DNA from: Streptomyces sp. PsTaAH-137
Lineage (GTDB): Bacteria; Actinomycetota; Actinomycetes; Streptomycetales; Streptomycetaceae
NCBI RefSeq assembly: GCF_003259365.1
Contig: NZ_QLLY01000027.1
Span: 1-64,000 of the forward strand
Direction of reading: 5' to 3'
Length of the DNA stretch: 64,000 bases
Shown here: positions 8,901 through 16,666 of the stretch, one piece after another
Position numbering within the stretch: the first letter of the stretch is position 1
Layout of the letters: every line of letters begins with the position of its first letter
Translations under genes and position numbers: made by a program
The notes under the pieces: model-generated
Databases searched by the model: none
Seen by the model: only the letters and a program-made list of their open reading frames with translations
What the model was told of the DNA's origin: nothing

Positions 8901-9180
8901 CGATCTTGGCCGTCTTCTCCGCGTCCCGGGCCTCGTTCAGGGTGTCGATCGAGCCCTTGACCTGAAAGCCGCCCATGACGAGGGCGACCAGTACCGGTAT
9001 GAGCAGAATCGCGTTCAGCTTGGTGGGCACCCGCCAGTTGCGCGGGGACATCCGTCCGCCGGACGGTGCCGGCGCCACGGTCTCGGCCACGGGTGCGGCC
9101 GGCGCCGCTGTGCGCGGCGGCGGGGTGAAGTTGCCCCGTGCCGCGGACGCGGGCTCGGGGCCGTTCTTGCTTCGCCTCAC
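5929..9180 (-). CDS. cvnA2: conservon sensor kinase-like protein CvnA
   Basis: 1083 residues. Order: Pro/Ala-rich cytoplasmic lead, TM helix ~57-73, extracellular nitrate/nitrite-sensor-type (NIT) helical domain ~80-380, TM helix ~383-404, HAMP ~405-460, a dimerisation-like DHLATRMRR (~527), and an HATPase domain with N-box HLLAELLENATSF (~595) and IHDKGIGL (~630). Then comes a long disordered tail with YD/QQ repeats, ending in a conserved SGLPRRVPKANLV and RAPEDVRGRLSNLRRG. No receiver or response-regulator gene is adjacent; signalling probably goes to CvnB-C-D. GTG start; the ribosome site is weak. Confidence 0.93.
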   Translation of the reverse strand: MRRSKNGPEPASAARGNFTPPPRTAAPAAPVAETVAPAPSGGRMSPRNWRVPTKLNAILLIPVLVALVMGGFQVKGSIDTLNEARDAEKTAKIVKAAAAYGQALLNERDLSAEPILSGERDSAAVKKLYAATDEAKAAFAEEIKGAPDNAGLQRRLGLIEKAEPQLAVLRKKAYGRDMDPVKTEEGYVSVQHYLMEVANELNLGNSNVTAYGRTVYAIQLAKAAESLNRSIGMHLLVRPSTDKATFQRQVVSFNSYTYLEGIALQEFVSGAEPADVAKLKQVFKEKAAEGVKEYPALVQKAAAAGKKLPTKLPSKDGSVYDGMVAAVAQGQTPPALAAKGVTPETWQYATTSKFDGYTEVENELIDRAVNDASGIADDAQRDAYITAGATVLAVLAAFLIAGLMARQMSRSMRRLRSAAFDVAEQRLPSLVDQLSRTEPGRVDTRVQPIPITTTDEIGEVARAFDQVHREAVRLAAEQALLRGNINAIFTNLSRRNQSLIEGQLTLITDLENNEADPDQLESLFRLDHLATRMRRNGENLLVLAGEEPGRRWDQPVPLVDVLRAATSEVEQYERIELQGVPEAEIHGRAVTDLVHLLAELLENATSFSSPQTKVRVTATRLPDGRVMIEIHDKGIGLTAEDFADINHKLANPPTVDAAISQRMGLFVVGRLSDRHGIRVQLRPSGEQAGTTSLVMLPDVITHGGGGDHQQGGSGEYGEFTVSTMIPQQPAFEKAPLRTAAELGFDDSRYEVPDDARELDPVGRSLMREERRAALEAQTQGADDQDRPLFRDEVQPQQPQQDQRQPGYPEQNSYDGQQFGYDNQQQIAYDEQQQSAYDSQPQGGYDDAQQSGYDFSAPAQHGHPVGPQGGYEADYGRQGGYAEAQPSTFSAFQEPQRQSDWQAQEGYRGDFHSSYAPEAESAQDPAAAERDSVGFDPHTPATPAGPSPSVPRDLTDAGLPRRGSSAPQREETPAQDTGEGDSDTWRSANDERWERAEGLKKPKAGGVTSSGLPRRVPKANLVEGTAEATPQGGPQISRAPEDVRGRLSNLRRGVQRGRSEGNSDTNGQVSGYPDGPDSTYNQER

Positions 9181-9552
9181 TCGACCAACAACCTCTCGGC
9201 GTCGGCACCTACGTTGTGCCGCGGTATGTCTCCAGGCCCGTTCTTACTGGGCAGTTCAGCGCATTCCAGCACGTCAGGAGGCGCACTTCCAAACAGTCGG
9301 AAGCGGAACCCCGCAGTGATCCATGCCCCAGATAAAACGGTCATAAAGAGCGAGCCCCGCCAAAAGGCGGGGCTCTTGTGAGCGCAGTGGAACCGGGTGT
9401 GCGCGACCCGTGGTGGGACCCCTGGAATTCTCTGTCGAAACGTTATGAACACAGGGGCCCCGCGTGTCAAAGGCCACAGGGGCCTCCGGAGGGCCTACGA
9501 CAACTGCCGTATGGATCCAGCCACTTGATGACCGGTTTTCAGCCGCCCGCGG
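9181..9552. other. intergenic region between the two conservons
   Basis: 372 bp holding the promoter region for the first cvnA and the end of the second conservon. It contains one terminator hairpin (9352-9375). No coding frame with proper third-position bias was found. Confidence 0.5.
9352..9375 (-). terminator. terminator of the second conservon
   Basis: A 10-bp stem (9352-9361 with 9366-9375) with an AAAA/TTTT loop. On the minus strand it is followed by GCTCTTTATG. It lies about 180 nt after the cvnD stop. Confidence 0.65.
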
Positions 9553-10143
9553 CTACTTCAGCCGGGCCATCAGCGCGTGCTCGACCAGCGTGATCAGCGC
9601 GCTCTTTGCATCCGCACGGTGTCGCGCGTCGGTGGTGATGATCGGCGAGTCGGGCCCGATCTGGAGCGCCTCGCGGACCTCGTCGGGCGTGTAGGGCTGG
9701 TGTCCGTCGAAGCCGTTGAGGGCGATGACGAAGGGCAGGCCGGAGTTCTCGAAGTAGTCGACCGCGGGGAAGCAGTCGGCGAGGCGGCGGGTGTCGACGA
9801 GGACGACGGCGCCGATGGCGCCGCGGACCAGGTCGTCCCACATGAACCAGAAGCGGTCCTGGCCGGGGGTGCCGAACAGGTACAGGATCAGGTCCTGGTC
9901 GAGCGTGATGCGGCCGAAGTCCATGGCGACCGTGGTGGTCGTCTTGCCGCCGGTGTGCGTGAGGTCGTCGATCCCGGCACTGGCCGAGGTCATCACGGCC
10001 TCGGTGCGCAGCGGATTGATCTCGGAGACCGCACCGACGAAGGTCGTCTTGCCGACGCCGAAGCCGCCCGCCACCACGATCTTCGCCGATGTGGTGGGAC
10101 GGGGGTCCGCGCCGAGCGCGCCGTCAGAGCTTGCGAAGTCCAC
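9553..10143 (-). CDS. cvnD1: conservon small GTPase-like protein CvnD
   Basis: 196 residues, nearly the same as the CvnD at 4240: P-loop GGFGVGKTT, LFGTPGQDRF and NGFDG are all kept. Differences cluster in the first 20 residues and near the C-terminus (ARLK end). GTG start overlapping cvnC by 20 bp. It is the last gene of the second conservon, with a terminator downstream. Numbering as conservon 1 follows remembered S. coelicolor order next to gltX. Confidence 0.92.
   Translation of the reverse strand: MDFASSDGALGADPRPTTSAKIVVAGGFGVGKTTFVGAVSEINPLRTEAVMTSASAGIDDLTHTGGKTTTTVAMDFGRITLDQDLILYLFGTPGQDRFWFMWDDLVRGAIGAVVLVDTRRLADCFPAVDYFENSGLPFVIALNGFDGHQPYTPDEVREALQIGPDSPIITTDARHRADAKSALITLVEHALMARLK
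9704..9933. repeat. 230-bp tract identical to 4391-4620
   Basis: Second copy of the identical cvnD segment, in the same orientation 5,313 bp away. Direct repeats of this size could also recombine and delete or duplicate a conservon. Confidence 0.9.
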
Positions 10144-10534
10144 TGAGCACCCTTTCGAGCAGAGTCACGTCCGGCGCACCGCCGTTGGCCTCGTCGCCAC
10201 CCGGCTGGTGGATGGCGACGAGCCCGGCCTCCGCGAGGTCCGCGACGAGGATCCGGGCCACACCGAGCGGCATCGACAGCAGCGCCGACACCTCGGCCAC
10301 CGACTTGACCTCGCGGCACAGGTGGCAGATGCGCTGGTGCTCGGGGAGCAGGGTCACCAGCTGCGCCGGGTCGGCGGTGGTGGAGACGAGCGCCTCGATG
10401 GCGAGCTGGTAGCGCGGCCTGGTCCGGCCGCCGGTCATCGCGTAGGGGCGGACCAGCGGCTGGTCGCCCTCATGTCCGTAGCCGGCATGTGCGGCACTGC
10501 CGTACGGATCGTGAGGAGCGGTGGGCGGGGTCAT
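10124..10534 (-). CDS. cvnC1: conservon DUF742 protein CvnC
   Basis: 136 residues. A short N-terminal lead (MTPPTAPHDPYGSAAHAG) precedes a DUF742 domain with PLVRPYAMTGGRTRPRYQL, EHQRICHLCREVKSVAEVS and VARILVADLAEAGLVAIH. The start is set by GGAGG 4 nt before the ATG at 10534. It sits 172 bp after cvnB, a longer gap than usual for a conservon, so an internal promoter is possible. It overlaps cvnD by 20 bp. Confidence 0.92.
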   Translation of the reverse strand: MTPPTAPHDPYGSAAHAGYGHEGDQPLVRPYAMTGGRTRPRYQLAIEALVSTTADPAQLVTLLPEHQRICHLCREVKSVAEVSALLSMPLGVARILVADLAEAGLVAIHQPGGDEANGGAPDVTLLERVLSGLRKL

Positions 10535-10706
10535 GGATCCTCCGGGCGGGACGGCGGGGTCGGGGCCTGCCGTCTGAGGGTGGGCCGGTGGGGGAGTTGT
10601 GACGGCCGGACGGGGGTTACGTAAGTGCTGTGGCATTCGGGCCTGTTGGTGCGTAAGACTTGGTGCGTGGCCGGGGTTACCGGCCGTCACACGCGCCCTG
10701 GGTCGG

Positions 10707-11129
10707 TCAGTGGAGCAGGGTGCCCTGCAGCTCGGCACGGAGATCCGGGGTGAGGACGGCGCCCGCGCGGTCGACGAGGAGCGCCATCTCGTACCCGACG
10801 AGGCCGATGTCGCACTCGGGATGCGCGAGCACGGCCAGCGACGAGCCGTCCGAGACGGACATGATGAAGAGGAAGCCGCGCTCCATCTCCACGACCGTCT
10901 GATTCACGGGTCCGCCCTCGAAGATTCTCGAGGCCCCGGCCGTCAGCGAGGTCAACCCCGAGGCGACGGCCGCCAGTTGGTCCGCGCGGTCGCGCGGGAA
11001 CCCTTCCGACATCGCGAGCAGCAGACCGTCCGCGGACACCACCACCGTGTGCGAGACACCCGGTGTGTTGTCCACGAAGTTGGTGATCAACCAGTTCAGG
11101 TTCTGTGCCGCCTGGCTCATCTGGCTCAA
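10707..11129 (-). CDS. cvnB1: conservon roadblock/LC7 protein CvnB
   Basis: 140 residues, almost the same as the CvnB at 5505 (NLNWLITNFVDNTPGVSHTVVVSA core). The start is TTG at 11129 with AGGAG 5 nt upstream; the cvnA stop ends at the base just before it. The next ATG, three codons later, is too far from the ribosome site. It is expected to bind the GTPase CvnD and couple it to CvnA. Confidence 0.92.
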   Translation of the reverse strand: MSQMSQAAQNLNWLITNFVDNTPGVSHTVVVSADGLLLAMSEGFPRDRADQLAAVASGLTSLTAGASRIFEGGPVNQTVVEMERGFLFIMSVSDGSSLAVLAHPECDIGLVGYEMALLVDRAGAVLTPDLRAELQGTLLH

Positions 11130-14100
11130 CTAACGCTCCTGCTGGTGAGTGGGGCGAGGGTAGCTGCCGGTCTGGCCGCTGTTTCCGGCCTGCCGGCCCT
11201 GCTGGATGCCCCGACGGAGATTGGTCAGCCGTCCGCGCACGTCGTCGGGCGCGCGAGAGACCTGGGGTCCGGCCTGGTGCTGCTGTTGTTCCTGGGCCGT
11301 GCCCGCCACGAGGTTCGCCCGCGGGACACGGCGCGGCAGACCCGAGACGGTGACGCCGCCCGCGGCGGGCTTGCGTACCCGCTCGGCCTGACGCATCAGC
11401 TCGTCGTTCGGGGACTGTCGCCAGTTCGCCTGGTCCTGCCCGGCGTCGGGCACGGCCGGCGCGGCCGACGTGGGCTCGGGGGCCCGCGCCCGCAGACGCT
11501 GCGGCTCGGCGGGGGCCTGCGGCCGGGACGGCGCCGCGGACTGCTGCGGACCACCGCGCTGCGGGAGCTGCTGCCCCTGGTGCGGCTGCTGGTCCTGCGG
11601 CCGGCTCTGCTGCTGACCCTGCTGACCCTGCTGACCCTGCTGTGCTTGCTGGGCCTGCTGCTGGCCGTGGAACCAGTTGGTCTCCAGGGTGTCGTACAGC
11701 GGCGTACGCCCGTCACCCGGCTGGTCCGCCGGCGGCAGGTAGCCCTGCTGCTGGGCGGGCTGCGCCGGGATGCCCTGGTCCTGACCGCGGTTCTGACCGC
11801 CGAAGCCCTGGTTGTCGAAGCCCTGATTGCCCTGGTTGCCGTAGTCGCCACGCTGGCGCGGGGCGGCCGGGCGCTCGAACTGGCCGGTGCTCGCGGGGTC
11901 CTGCGGACGCTCGTACTGGCCCGTGTCGTACTGGCCGTTGCGGCCGGTGTCGTACTGGCCCTGGCCCGTCTCGTACTGGCCGGTCTGGAACTGGCCCGTC
12001 TGGAACTGGCCCGTCGGCGCGGGCTGGTCCTGACGGCCCTGCCGCCCGTTGTCACGGAAGGCGCCGAAGTCCTGGCCGTTGTCGTACGCGCCACCGTTGT
12101 ACGAACCGCCGTTGTTCTGCGGGGCCGGGGCGGCATTGCCCGGGGCACCGCCGAACACGTCCGAGCGGACGAACTGACCGGTGCCCCGGCCCTGACCCTG
12201 GCCCTGACCGGGACGCCGGCCCTGCGGCTCGTCCTCGATCCGCGGGAACTGGGTGGTGGAGTCGACGGCGCCGAGGGAGTCGGTCTCCTCGTGGCCACGC
12301 GGCGCGTCGAGGTTCGGCTGCGCGTTCTCGTCGCTCCAGCTCGGCACGCGCGGCGCCGGGTTGCCGCCCGGCAGCTCGGCGCGCGGGCCGCCGCGCGGAG
12401 GCAGCACGGGACGGCCGCCCCGGCCCTGGTTCTGCTGACCGCGGCCCTGGTCGCCGGGGGCGCTGTGGGTGCGCTGCTGCGGCGGGACGGGAGCCGGCGC
12501 GTTGAAGGCGCCGGTGTTCTGCGGGTCGTTCTGCTGGGCCCGTACGGGCTGCGGGGCCCGTACGGGCTGCGGGGCCTGGGGCGCCTGCGGGTTCTGCGGG
12601 GCGGGGGAGCCGCCGTCGCGGGCGGGCAGCGCCGCCCGCGGACCGCTCTGGCCCGCGCCGACCTGCGGCCGCGACGCACCGGGACCGGCACCAAGCCGGC
12701 CCGCGGAGCCGTTGCCGGGACCACCCGCGCCGGGACCGCCGAGAGCGGGGCCGCCGGGACCACCGGGACCGACACCGCGGCGCGCGGCGGCGGCACCGGC
12801 CGCGGCCTGCGCGGCGGCGGGACCGCCGGAGCCGCCCGGGCCACCGGGCTTGCCGGGAAGCTTCTTGCCCTGGGCGACGTCGACGGGGAGCATGACCAGC
12901 GCCGTCGTACCGCCGGAGTCCGAGGGACGGAGCTGGATGCGGATGCCGTGTCGCTGGGACAGCCGGCCGACCACGAACAGACCCATGCGGCGGGAGACCG
13001 ACACGTCCACGGTGGGCGGCGACGCGAGCCGCTCGTTGATCGCGGCGAGGTCCTCGGGGGAGAGGCCGATGCCGGTGTCGTGGATCTCGATGAGCACGCG
13101 GCCGTCGGGCAGCGCGTGACCGGTGACCTTGACCTTGGTCTGCGGCGACGAGAACGACGTCGCGTTCTCCAGCAGCTCGGCGAGCAGGTGCACGAGGTCG
13201 TTGACGACGCGGCCGGCGACGTCCGTGGCGGGCACGGAGGCCAGCTCGATGCGCTCGTACTGCTCCACCTCGGACGCGGCGGCACGCAGCACGTCGACGA
13301 GCGGCACGGGCCGCGTCCAGCGGCGGCCGGGCTCCTCACCGGCGAGAACGAGCAGGTTCTCACCGTTACGGCGCATGCGGGTCGCGAGGTGGTCGAGCTT
13401 GAACAGCGAGGAGAGCTGGTCGGGGTCGGCCTCGCGGGACTCCAGCTCGGAGATGAGCGAGAGCTGACGCTGGATGAGGCCCTGGGAGCGGCGCGAGAGG
13501 TTGGTGAACATCGCGTTGACGTTGCCCCGCAGGAGGGCCTGCTCGGCGGCGAGACGCACGGCCTCGCGGTGCACGTCGTCGAAGGCCGCGGCCACCTGGC
13601 CGATCTCGTCCCGGGAGTGCACACCGACCGACTCGACCGAGGTGTCGACGTCCTGCGGGTCCGACTCGGACAGCTGGGAGACCAGCTCGGGCAGCCGCTC
13701 CTGGGCGACCTTGGTCGCGGTGTCCTGGAGCCGGCGCAGCGAGCGGATCATGGAGCGGGCCACGACGAACGCGCCGACGAGCGAGACGCCGAGCACAAGC
13801 AGGATCAGCGCACCGTTGATGATCGCCTGGCGCTCGGAGGCGCTGCGCAGCTCGCGGGCCTGCTGCTCCATCTCGTTGAGCAGGGTCGTCTCGATGGTCG
13901 ACATCTGCGTGATGCGCGCGGTGTCGGCGTCGTACCAGTCCCTGTACGACCGCTTGTCCTGCGTCTTGATGCCGTCGGTACGGGTGAAGACCCGCTCCGC
14001 GTAGTTGTCCGCCGCCTTGATGGTGGCGTTGTTGTCCGTGAGCGGCTTGAGCAGTTCCTCGGCGGCGACGGGGCCGTACACCGACTGGAACGTGGTGATC

Positions 14101-15023
14101 GCGTTCTTCTGGTCGCTGAGGGCGGCCTGGCCGTAGAGCCGGTCGGTGTCGCTCAGCGAGCCGAACGTCTTGCCGTTCTCCGGCAGGGCGGCCGCGATGA
14201 CGGCGCGCTGCTCGGAGGCGTACTCCTTGGCGTTGGAGAACGCGGCCAGCGAACGCGTGCGGTCGATCATCTCCGGGCTGCTGGTCGCCTGCGCCATGTC
14301 GGTGGAGAGCGAGAGCAGGTTGTCGATGATGCGGCTGTACGCCTCGACGGTCTGCGAGGTGGGGCGGCCCTCGGCGTAGGCCGCGGCGCGGATCTTCTTC
14401 AACTGGCCGAGCTGTGTGGCGATCTGCACGGCGTGGTCGCGGACGCCCTTGAGGCTCGACTCGTTGTCGCCGTCGACGGCGTACGTCCCGTCGAGGAACG
14501 CCTCCTCGGCGGTGTCGGTCTGCTGACGCGCCTGCTTGACGTCGTAGTTGGTCGAGGCGGCCTTGGGGTCGTTGGCCAGCGGGCCCGCCGACTGGTCGCG
14601 CTCGGTCTGCAGCGCCGAGGCCAGCGAGGTGGCCTGCTTCGTCATCTCGGTCAACAACTTCATGTTGTCGAGCTGATCGATGTCGTTCATGGACTCGGCG
14701 ATGCGCAGCGCGCCGAGCGAGGTGGCCGCGACGACGGGCAGGGCGAGCAGCGACACCAGACGGGTCGAGATGCGCCAGTTGCGCAGCGCTATTCGGGAGC
14801 CGGGTCCCGTGGGTGCCTTGGGCTTGGCGGCCTGGGGCTCCGCGGGCGCGGCCGGGCCGCCCGTCGTGGCCGAGCGCGTCTCGCGCTCGCCGACGTCGAC
14901 GGACGCCGTGCGTCCCGGGTTCTGGGCGTGCGGGGGCTGGGAACCGCCGGCTATCGGGCCGGTCCCGCCGTGCGGCTCCGGCTCCGCCGCAGCGCTGCCA
15001 TCCCTGTTCTTACGTCCCTGCAC
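11130..15023 (-). CDS. cvnA1: conservon sensor kinase-like protein CvnA
   Basis: 1297 residues from a GTG at 15023 (MQGRKNRDGSAAAEPE). The frame stays open to 15263 but third-position bias stops near 15023, so I reject the longer form. Order: disordered N-terminus ~1-76, TM ~88-105, NIT sensor ~110-405, TM ~412-432, HAMP, DHLATRMRR, HATPase with HLLAELLENATSF and IHDTGIGLS, then a very long tail rich in Gly/Pro/Gln with TGQF/TGQY and QQG repeats. The tail ends in SGLPRRVPRANLV and RAPDDVRGRLTNLRRG, shared with the first CvnA. Likely senses an envelope signal and acts through CvnB-C-D. Confidence 0.92.
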   Translation of the reverse strand: MQGRKNRDGSAAAEPEPHGGTGPIAGGSQPPHAQNPGRTASVDVGERETRSATTGGPAAPAEPQAAKPKAPTGPGSRIALRNWRISTRLVSLLALPVVAATSLGALRIAESMNDIDQLDNMKLLTEMTKQATSLASALQTERDQSAGPLANDPKAASTNYDVKQARQQTDTAEEAFLDGTYAVDGDNESSLKGVRDHAVQIATQLGQLKKIRAAAYAEGRPTSQTVEAYSRIIDNLLSLSTDMAQATSSPEMIDRTRSLAAFSNAKEYASEQRAVIAAALPENGKTFGSLSDTDRLYGQAALSDQKNAITTFQSVYGPVAAEELLKPLTDNNATIKAADNYAERVFTRTDGIKTQDKRSYRDWYDADTARITQMSTIETTLLNEMEQQARELRSASERQAIINGALILLVLGVSLVGAFVVARSMIRSLRRLQDTATKVAQERLPELVSQLSESDPQDVDTSVESVGVHSRDEIGQVAAAFDDVHREAVRLAAEQALLRGNVNAMFTNLSRRSQGLIQRQLSLISELESREADPDQLSSLFKLDHLATRMRRNGENLLVLAGEEPGRRWTRPVPLVDVLRAAASEVEQYERIELASVPATDVAGRVVNDLVHLLAELLENATSFSSPQTKVKVTGHALPDGRVLIEIHDTGIGLSPEDLAAINERLASPPTVDVSVSRRMGLFVVGRLSQRHGIRIQLRPSDSGGTTALVMLPVDVAQGKKLPGKPGGPGGSGGPAAAQAAAGAAAARRGVGPGGPGGPALGGPGAGGPGNGSAGRLGAGPGASRPQVGAGQSGPRAALPARDGGSPAPQNPQAPQAPQPVRAPQPVRAQQNDPQNTGAFNAPAPVPPQQRTHSAPGDQGRGQQNQGRGGRPVLPPRGGPRAELPGGNPAPRVPSWSDENAQPNLDAPRGHEETDSLGAVDSTTQFPRIEDEPQGRRPGQGQGQGRGTGQFVRSDVFGGAPGNAAPAPQNNGGSYNGGAYDNGQDFGAFRDNGRQGRQDQPAPTGQFQTGQFQTGQYETGQGQYDTGRNGQYDTGQYERPQDPASTGQFERPAAPRQRGDYGNQGNQGFDNQGFGGQNRGQDQGIPAQPAQQQGYLPPADQPGDGRTPLYDTLETNWFHGQQQAQQAQQGQQGQQGQQQSRPQDQQPHQGQQLPQRGGPQQSAAPSRPQAPAEPQRLRARAPEPTSAAPAVPDAGQDQANWRQSPNDELMRQAERVRKPAAGGVTVSGLPRRVPRANLVAGTAQEQQQHQAGPQVSRAPDDVRGRLTNLRRGIQQGRQAGNSGQTGSYPRPTHQQER
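11602..12580. repeat. short in-frame tandem repeats in the cvnA1 tail
   Basis: Three perfect 9-bp CTGCTGACC-type units near 11610-11642 encode QQG repeats. A run near 11900-12015 encodes TGQF/TGQY units, and an 18-bp CGTACGGGCTGCGGGGCC unit occurs twice near 12540-12577. All keep frame, so they change tail length without breaking the gene. Confidence 0.75.
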
Positions 15024-15584
15024 TAGCGTCGCAACCTCTGGACCAGGCGCCTCGCCCGCGAGGACGGACAAGACGGTGTCGGCGTAGTTCGAGGGGCGAC
15101 CTGAACGCCCCCCAGTTTGGTCGTGAGTGACCGGCGCTGGCTCCCCCTCCCCGCCGCAGTCCGGCGCGGTCTCGCGCCCGGTGCGCCGGTTCGATCCCGC
15201 GACGGTCCCGGGAATTCCAGCACAGTGCCGGATCTCCAACAAGGCCCGAGGGGCACGGCACACCCGCCGTGACGGCTTGTGCAGGGAGGGTCACAAGACG
15301 TAGAAGATGATCTAGTAGAAAACGGGCATCGCCGGGCGTTTCACTTACGGCAGGGGGGTGTCCCAGTCGCCATGATCGGCAGCGGAATGGTGGCTTCAGG
15401 TACGCAATGTCCGTTTCTCTGTGCGGGATTGGCCGGGCGAAGTGCCCCTTTTGCCTACCTGCTCGTGAGCAAACTCACATGCGCTGGATCGCAACTTCCC
15501 GGCTTTCGACGGGAATCAGATGTTTAGCCTGACGCTTTACAGGGATGGCCCGCCCGACAACCGAGAAGGTTCCTGAGCACTGTC
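15024..15584. other. divergent promoter region between cvnA1 and the 62-aa peptide gene
   Basis: About 560 bp with no supported gene. It must hold the cvnA1 conservon promoter (minus) and the promoter of the peptide gene (plus). A perfect dyad GTGAG-N4-CTCAC lies at 15465-15478. Confidence 0.5.
15465..15478. promoter_or_regulatory. dyad GTGAG-N4-CTCAC, candidate operator
   Basis: A perfect 5-bp inverted repeat with 4-nt spacer, 107 bp upstream of the peptide gene and inside the divergent promoter region. The binding protein is unknown. Confidence 0.35.
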
Positions 15585-15773
15585 ATGAAGACGACGATGA
15601 TCTCCCTCAACCTTGCCAACCCGCGCCGCACGACGCTGGCGCACCTCAAGGACGCCGACGAGATCCAGGCCGCACCGGCCCTCCCGGAGCACTCGGCCGG
15701 GCTCCCCACGAACACGGCCAACCCGCGCCGCACGATCCTGATGGTCGCCCCGGAGATCACCCCGGCCGCCTGA
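15585..15773 (+). CDS. 62-aa peptide of unknown function with internal repeat
   Basis: 62 residues. All but two codons end in G or C, which strongly supports real coding. The motif ANPRRTTL (residues 11-18) recurs as ANPRRTIL (45-52), encoded by 19-bp exact repeats at 15615-15633 and 15717-15735. The ribosome site is poor (GAAGG 13 nt before the ATG); a second ATG lies at residue 5. No signal peptide, membrane helix or cysteine is present. No maturation enzyme lies nearby, so a peptide-product precursor is only one idea; a small regulatory or structural protein is equally possible. Not recognised. Confidence 0.65.
   Translation: MKTTMISLNLANPRRTTLAHLKDADEIQAAPALPEHSAGLPTNTANPRRTILMVAPEITPAA
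15615..15735 (+). repeat. 19-bp direct repeat inside the 62-aa gene
   Basis: Two exact copies (15615-15633, 15717-15735), exactly 34 codons apart, each encoding ANPRRT. Confidence 0.85.
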
Positions 15774-15868
15774 GGCCGCCTGACGCGCCCGGCGGGGCCC
15801 CACCGCGTTAGCCTGGACCGGTCATATCCCACCCGGGCCCAACGCAAGCAAAAGGGGCGCAGCCACCC

Positions 15869-16666
15869 GTGCGCATCGCCAGATTCTCCATCGACGGGAA
15901 CGTCGCCTTCGGCGCGGTCGAAGGCGACAGTCCACCCGGGACGACCGAGGGGCTCGTCCTCGACATCATCAAGGGCATCCCCTTCGCGGACTTCGAGCTC
16001 TCCGGCACGAAGGTCCCGGTCAACAAGGTCCGGCTGCTGCCCCCGGTGCTCCCGAACAAGGTGATCGCCTTCGGCCGCAACTACGCGGAGCACGCGAAGG
16101 AACTGGGCAACGAGGTCCCGGACGCCCCCTTCGCCTTCTTCAAGCCGTCGACCTCGGTCATCGGCCCGGGCGACGAGATCCAGTACCCGGGCTTCTCCGA
16201 GGAACTGCACCACGAGGCCGAGCTGGCCGTGGTCATCGGCCGCATGTGCCGCGAGGTCCCGCGCGAGCGCGTCAAGGACGTCATCTTCGGCTACACGGCC
16301 GCCAACGACGTGACCGCCCGCGACGTCCAGAAGCGCGAGAAGCAGTGGGCCCGCGCGAAGGGCTTCGACACGTCCTGCCCGCTGGGCCCCTGGGTCGAGA
16401 CGGACCTCTCCCTCGCGCAGGCCTCCGACCTCACGATCCAGTGCACGGTCAACGGCACGCAGCGCCAGCTGGGGCGTACGTCGGACATGATCACGTCCAT
16501 CGAGGACCTGATCGTCAACATCTCCGAGGCCATGACGCTCCTGCCGGGCGACGTCATCCTCACGGGCACCCCGGAAGGGGTCGGCCCCCTGAACGTCGGC
16601 GACGAGGTCGCCGTCACCATCGAAGGCATCGGCACTCTCACCAACAAGGTTGTCAAGCGTGGCTAG
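15869..16666 (+). CDS. fumarylacetoacetate hydrolase (FAH) family protein
   Basis: 265 residues. The FAH catalytic domain begins near residue 60 (PNKVIAFGRNYAEHAKELG). The metal-binding core is visible as HHEAELAVVIGRMC and the GYTAANDVTARD motif, and MTLLPGDVILTGTPEGVGPL closes the domain. Members hydrolyse or decarboxylate C-C bonds in 2-oxo acids (fumarylpyruvate, hydroxy-hepta-dienedioate and similar); the substrate cannot be read here. GTG start. Its TAG overlaps the gltX start region, so the two genes are coupled, although no shared pathway is known. Confidence 0.9.
   Translation: MRIARFSIDGNVAFGAVEGDSPPGTTEGLVLDIIKGIPFADFELSGTKVPVNKVRLLPPVLPNKVIAFGRNYAEHAKELGNEVPDAPFAFFKPSTSVIGPGDEIQYPGFSEELHHEAELAVVIGRMCREVPRERVKDVIFGYTAANDVTARDVQKREKQWARAKGFDTSCPLGPWVETDLSLAQASDLTIQCTVNGTQRQLGRTSDMITSIEDLIVNISEAMTLLPGDVILTGTPEGVGPLNVGDEVAVTIEGIGTLTNKVVKRG

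Noticed and set aside
5548..9381. Plus-strand open frame of more than 1200 codons
   Set aside because: It is the mirror of the cvnA gene on the other strand; high GC removes stop codons from complementary frames. The same applies to 10599-15026 and 54756-58433.
11600..11650. Possible CRISPR or mobile-element repeat
   Set aside because: The repeats are 9-bp in-frame units inside cvnA1 encoding Gln-rich sequence; there are no spacers.
15024..15263. N-terminal extension of cvnA1 by 80 codons
   Set aside because: The frame is open, but third positions are only about as GC-rich as random sequence here, while the bias starts at 15023; the conserved family start also fits 15023.
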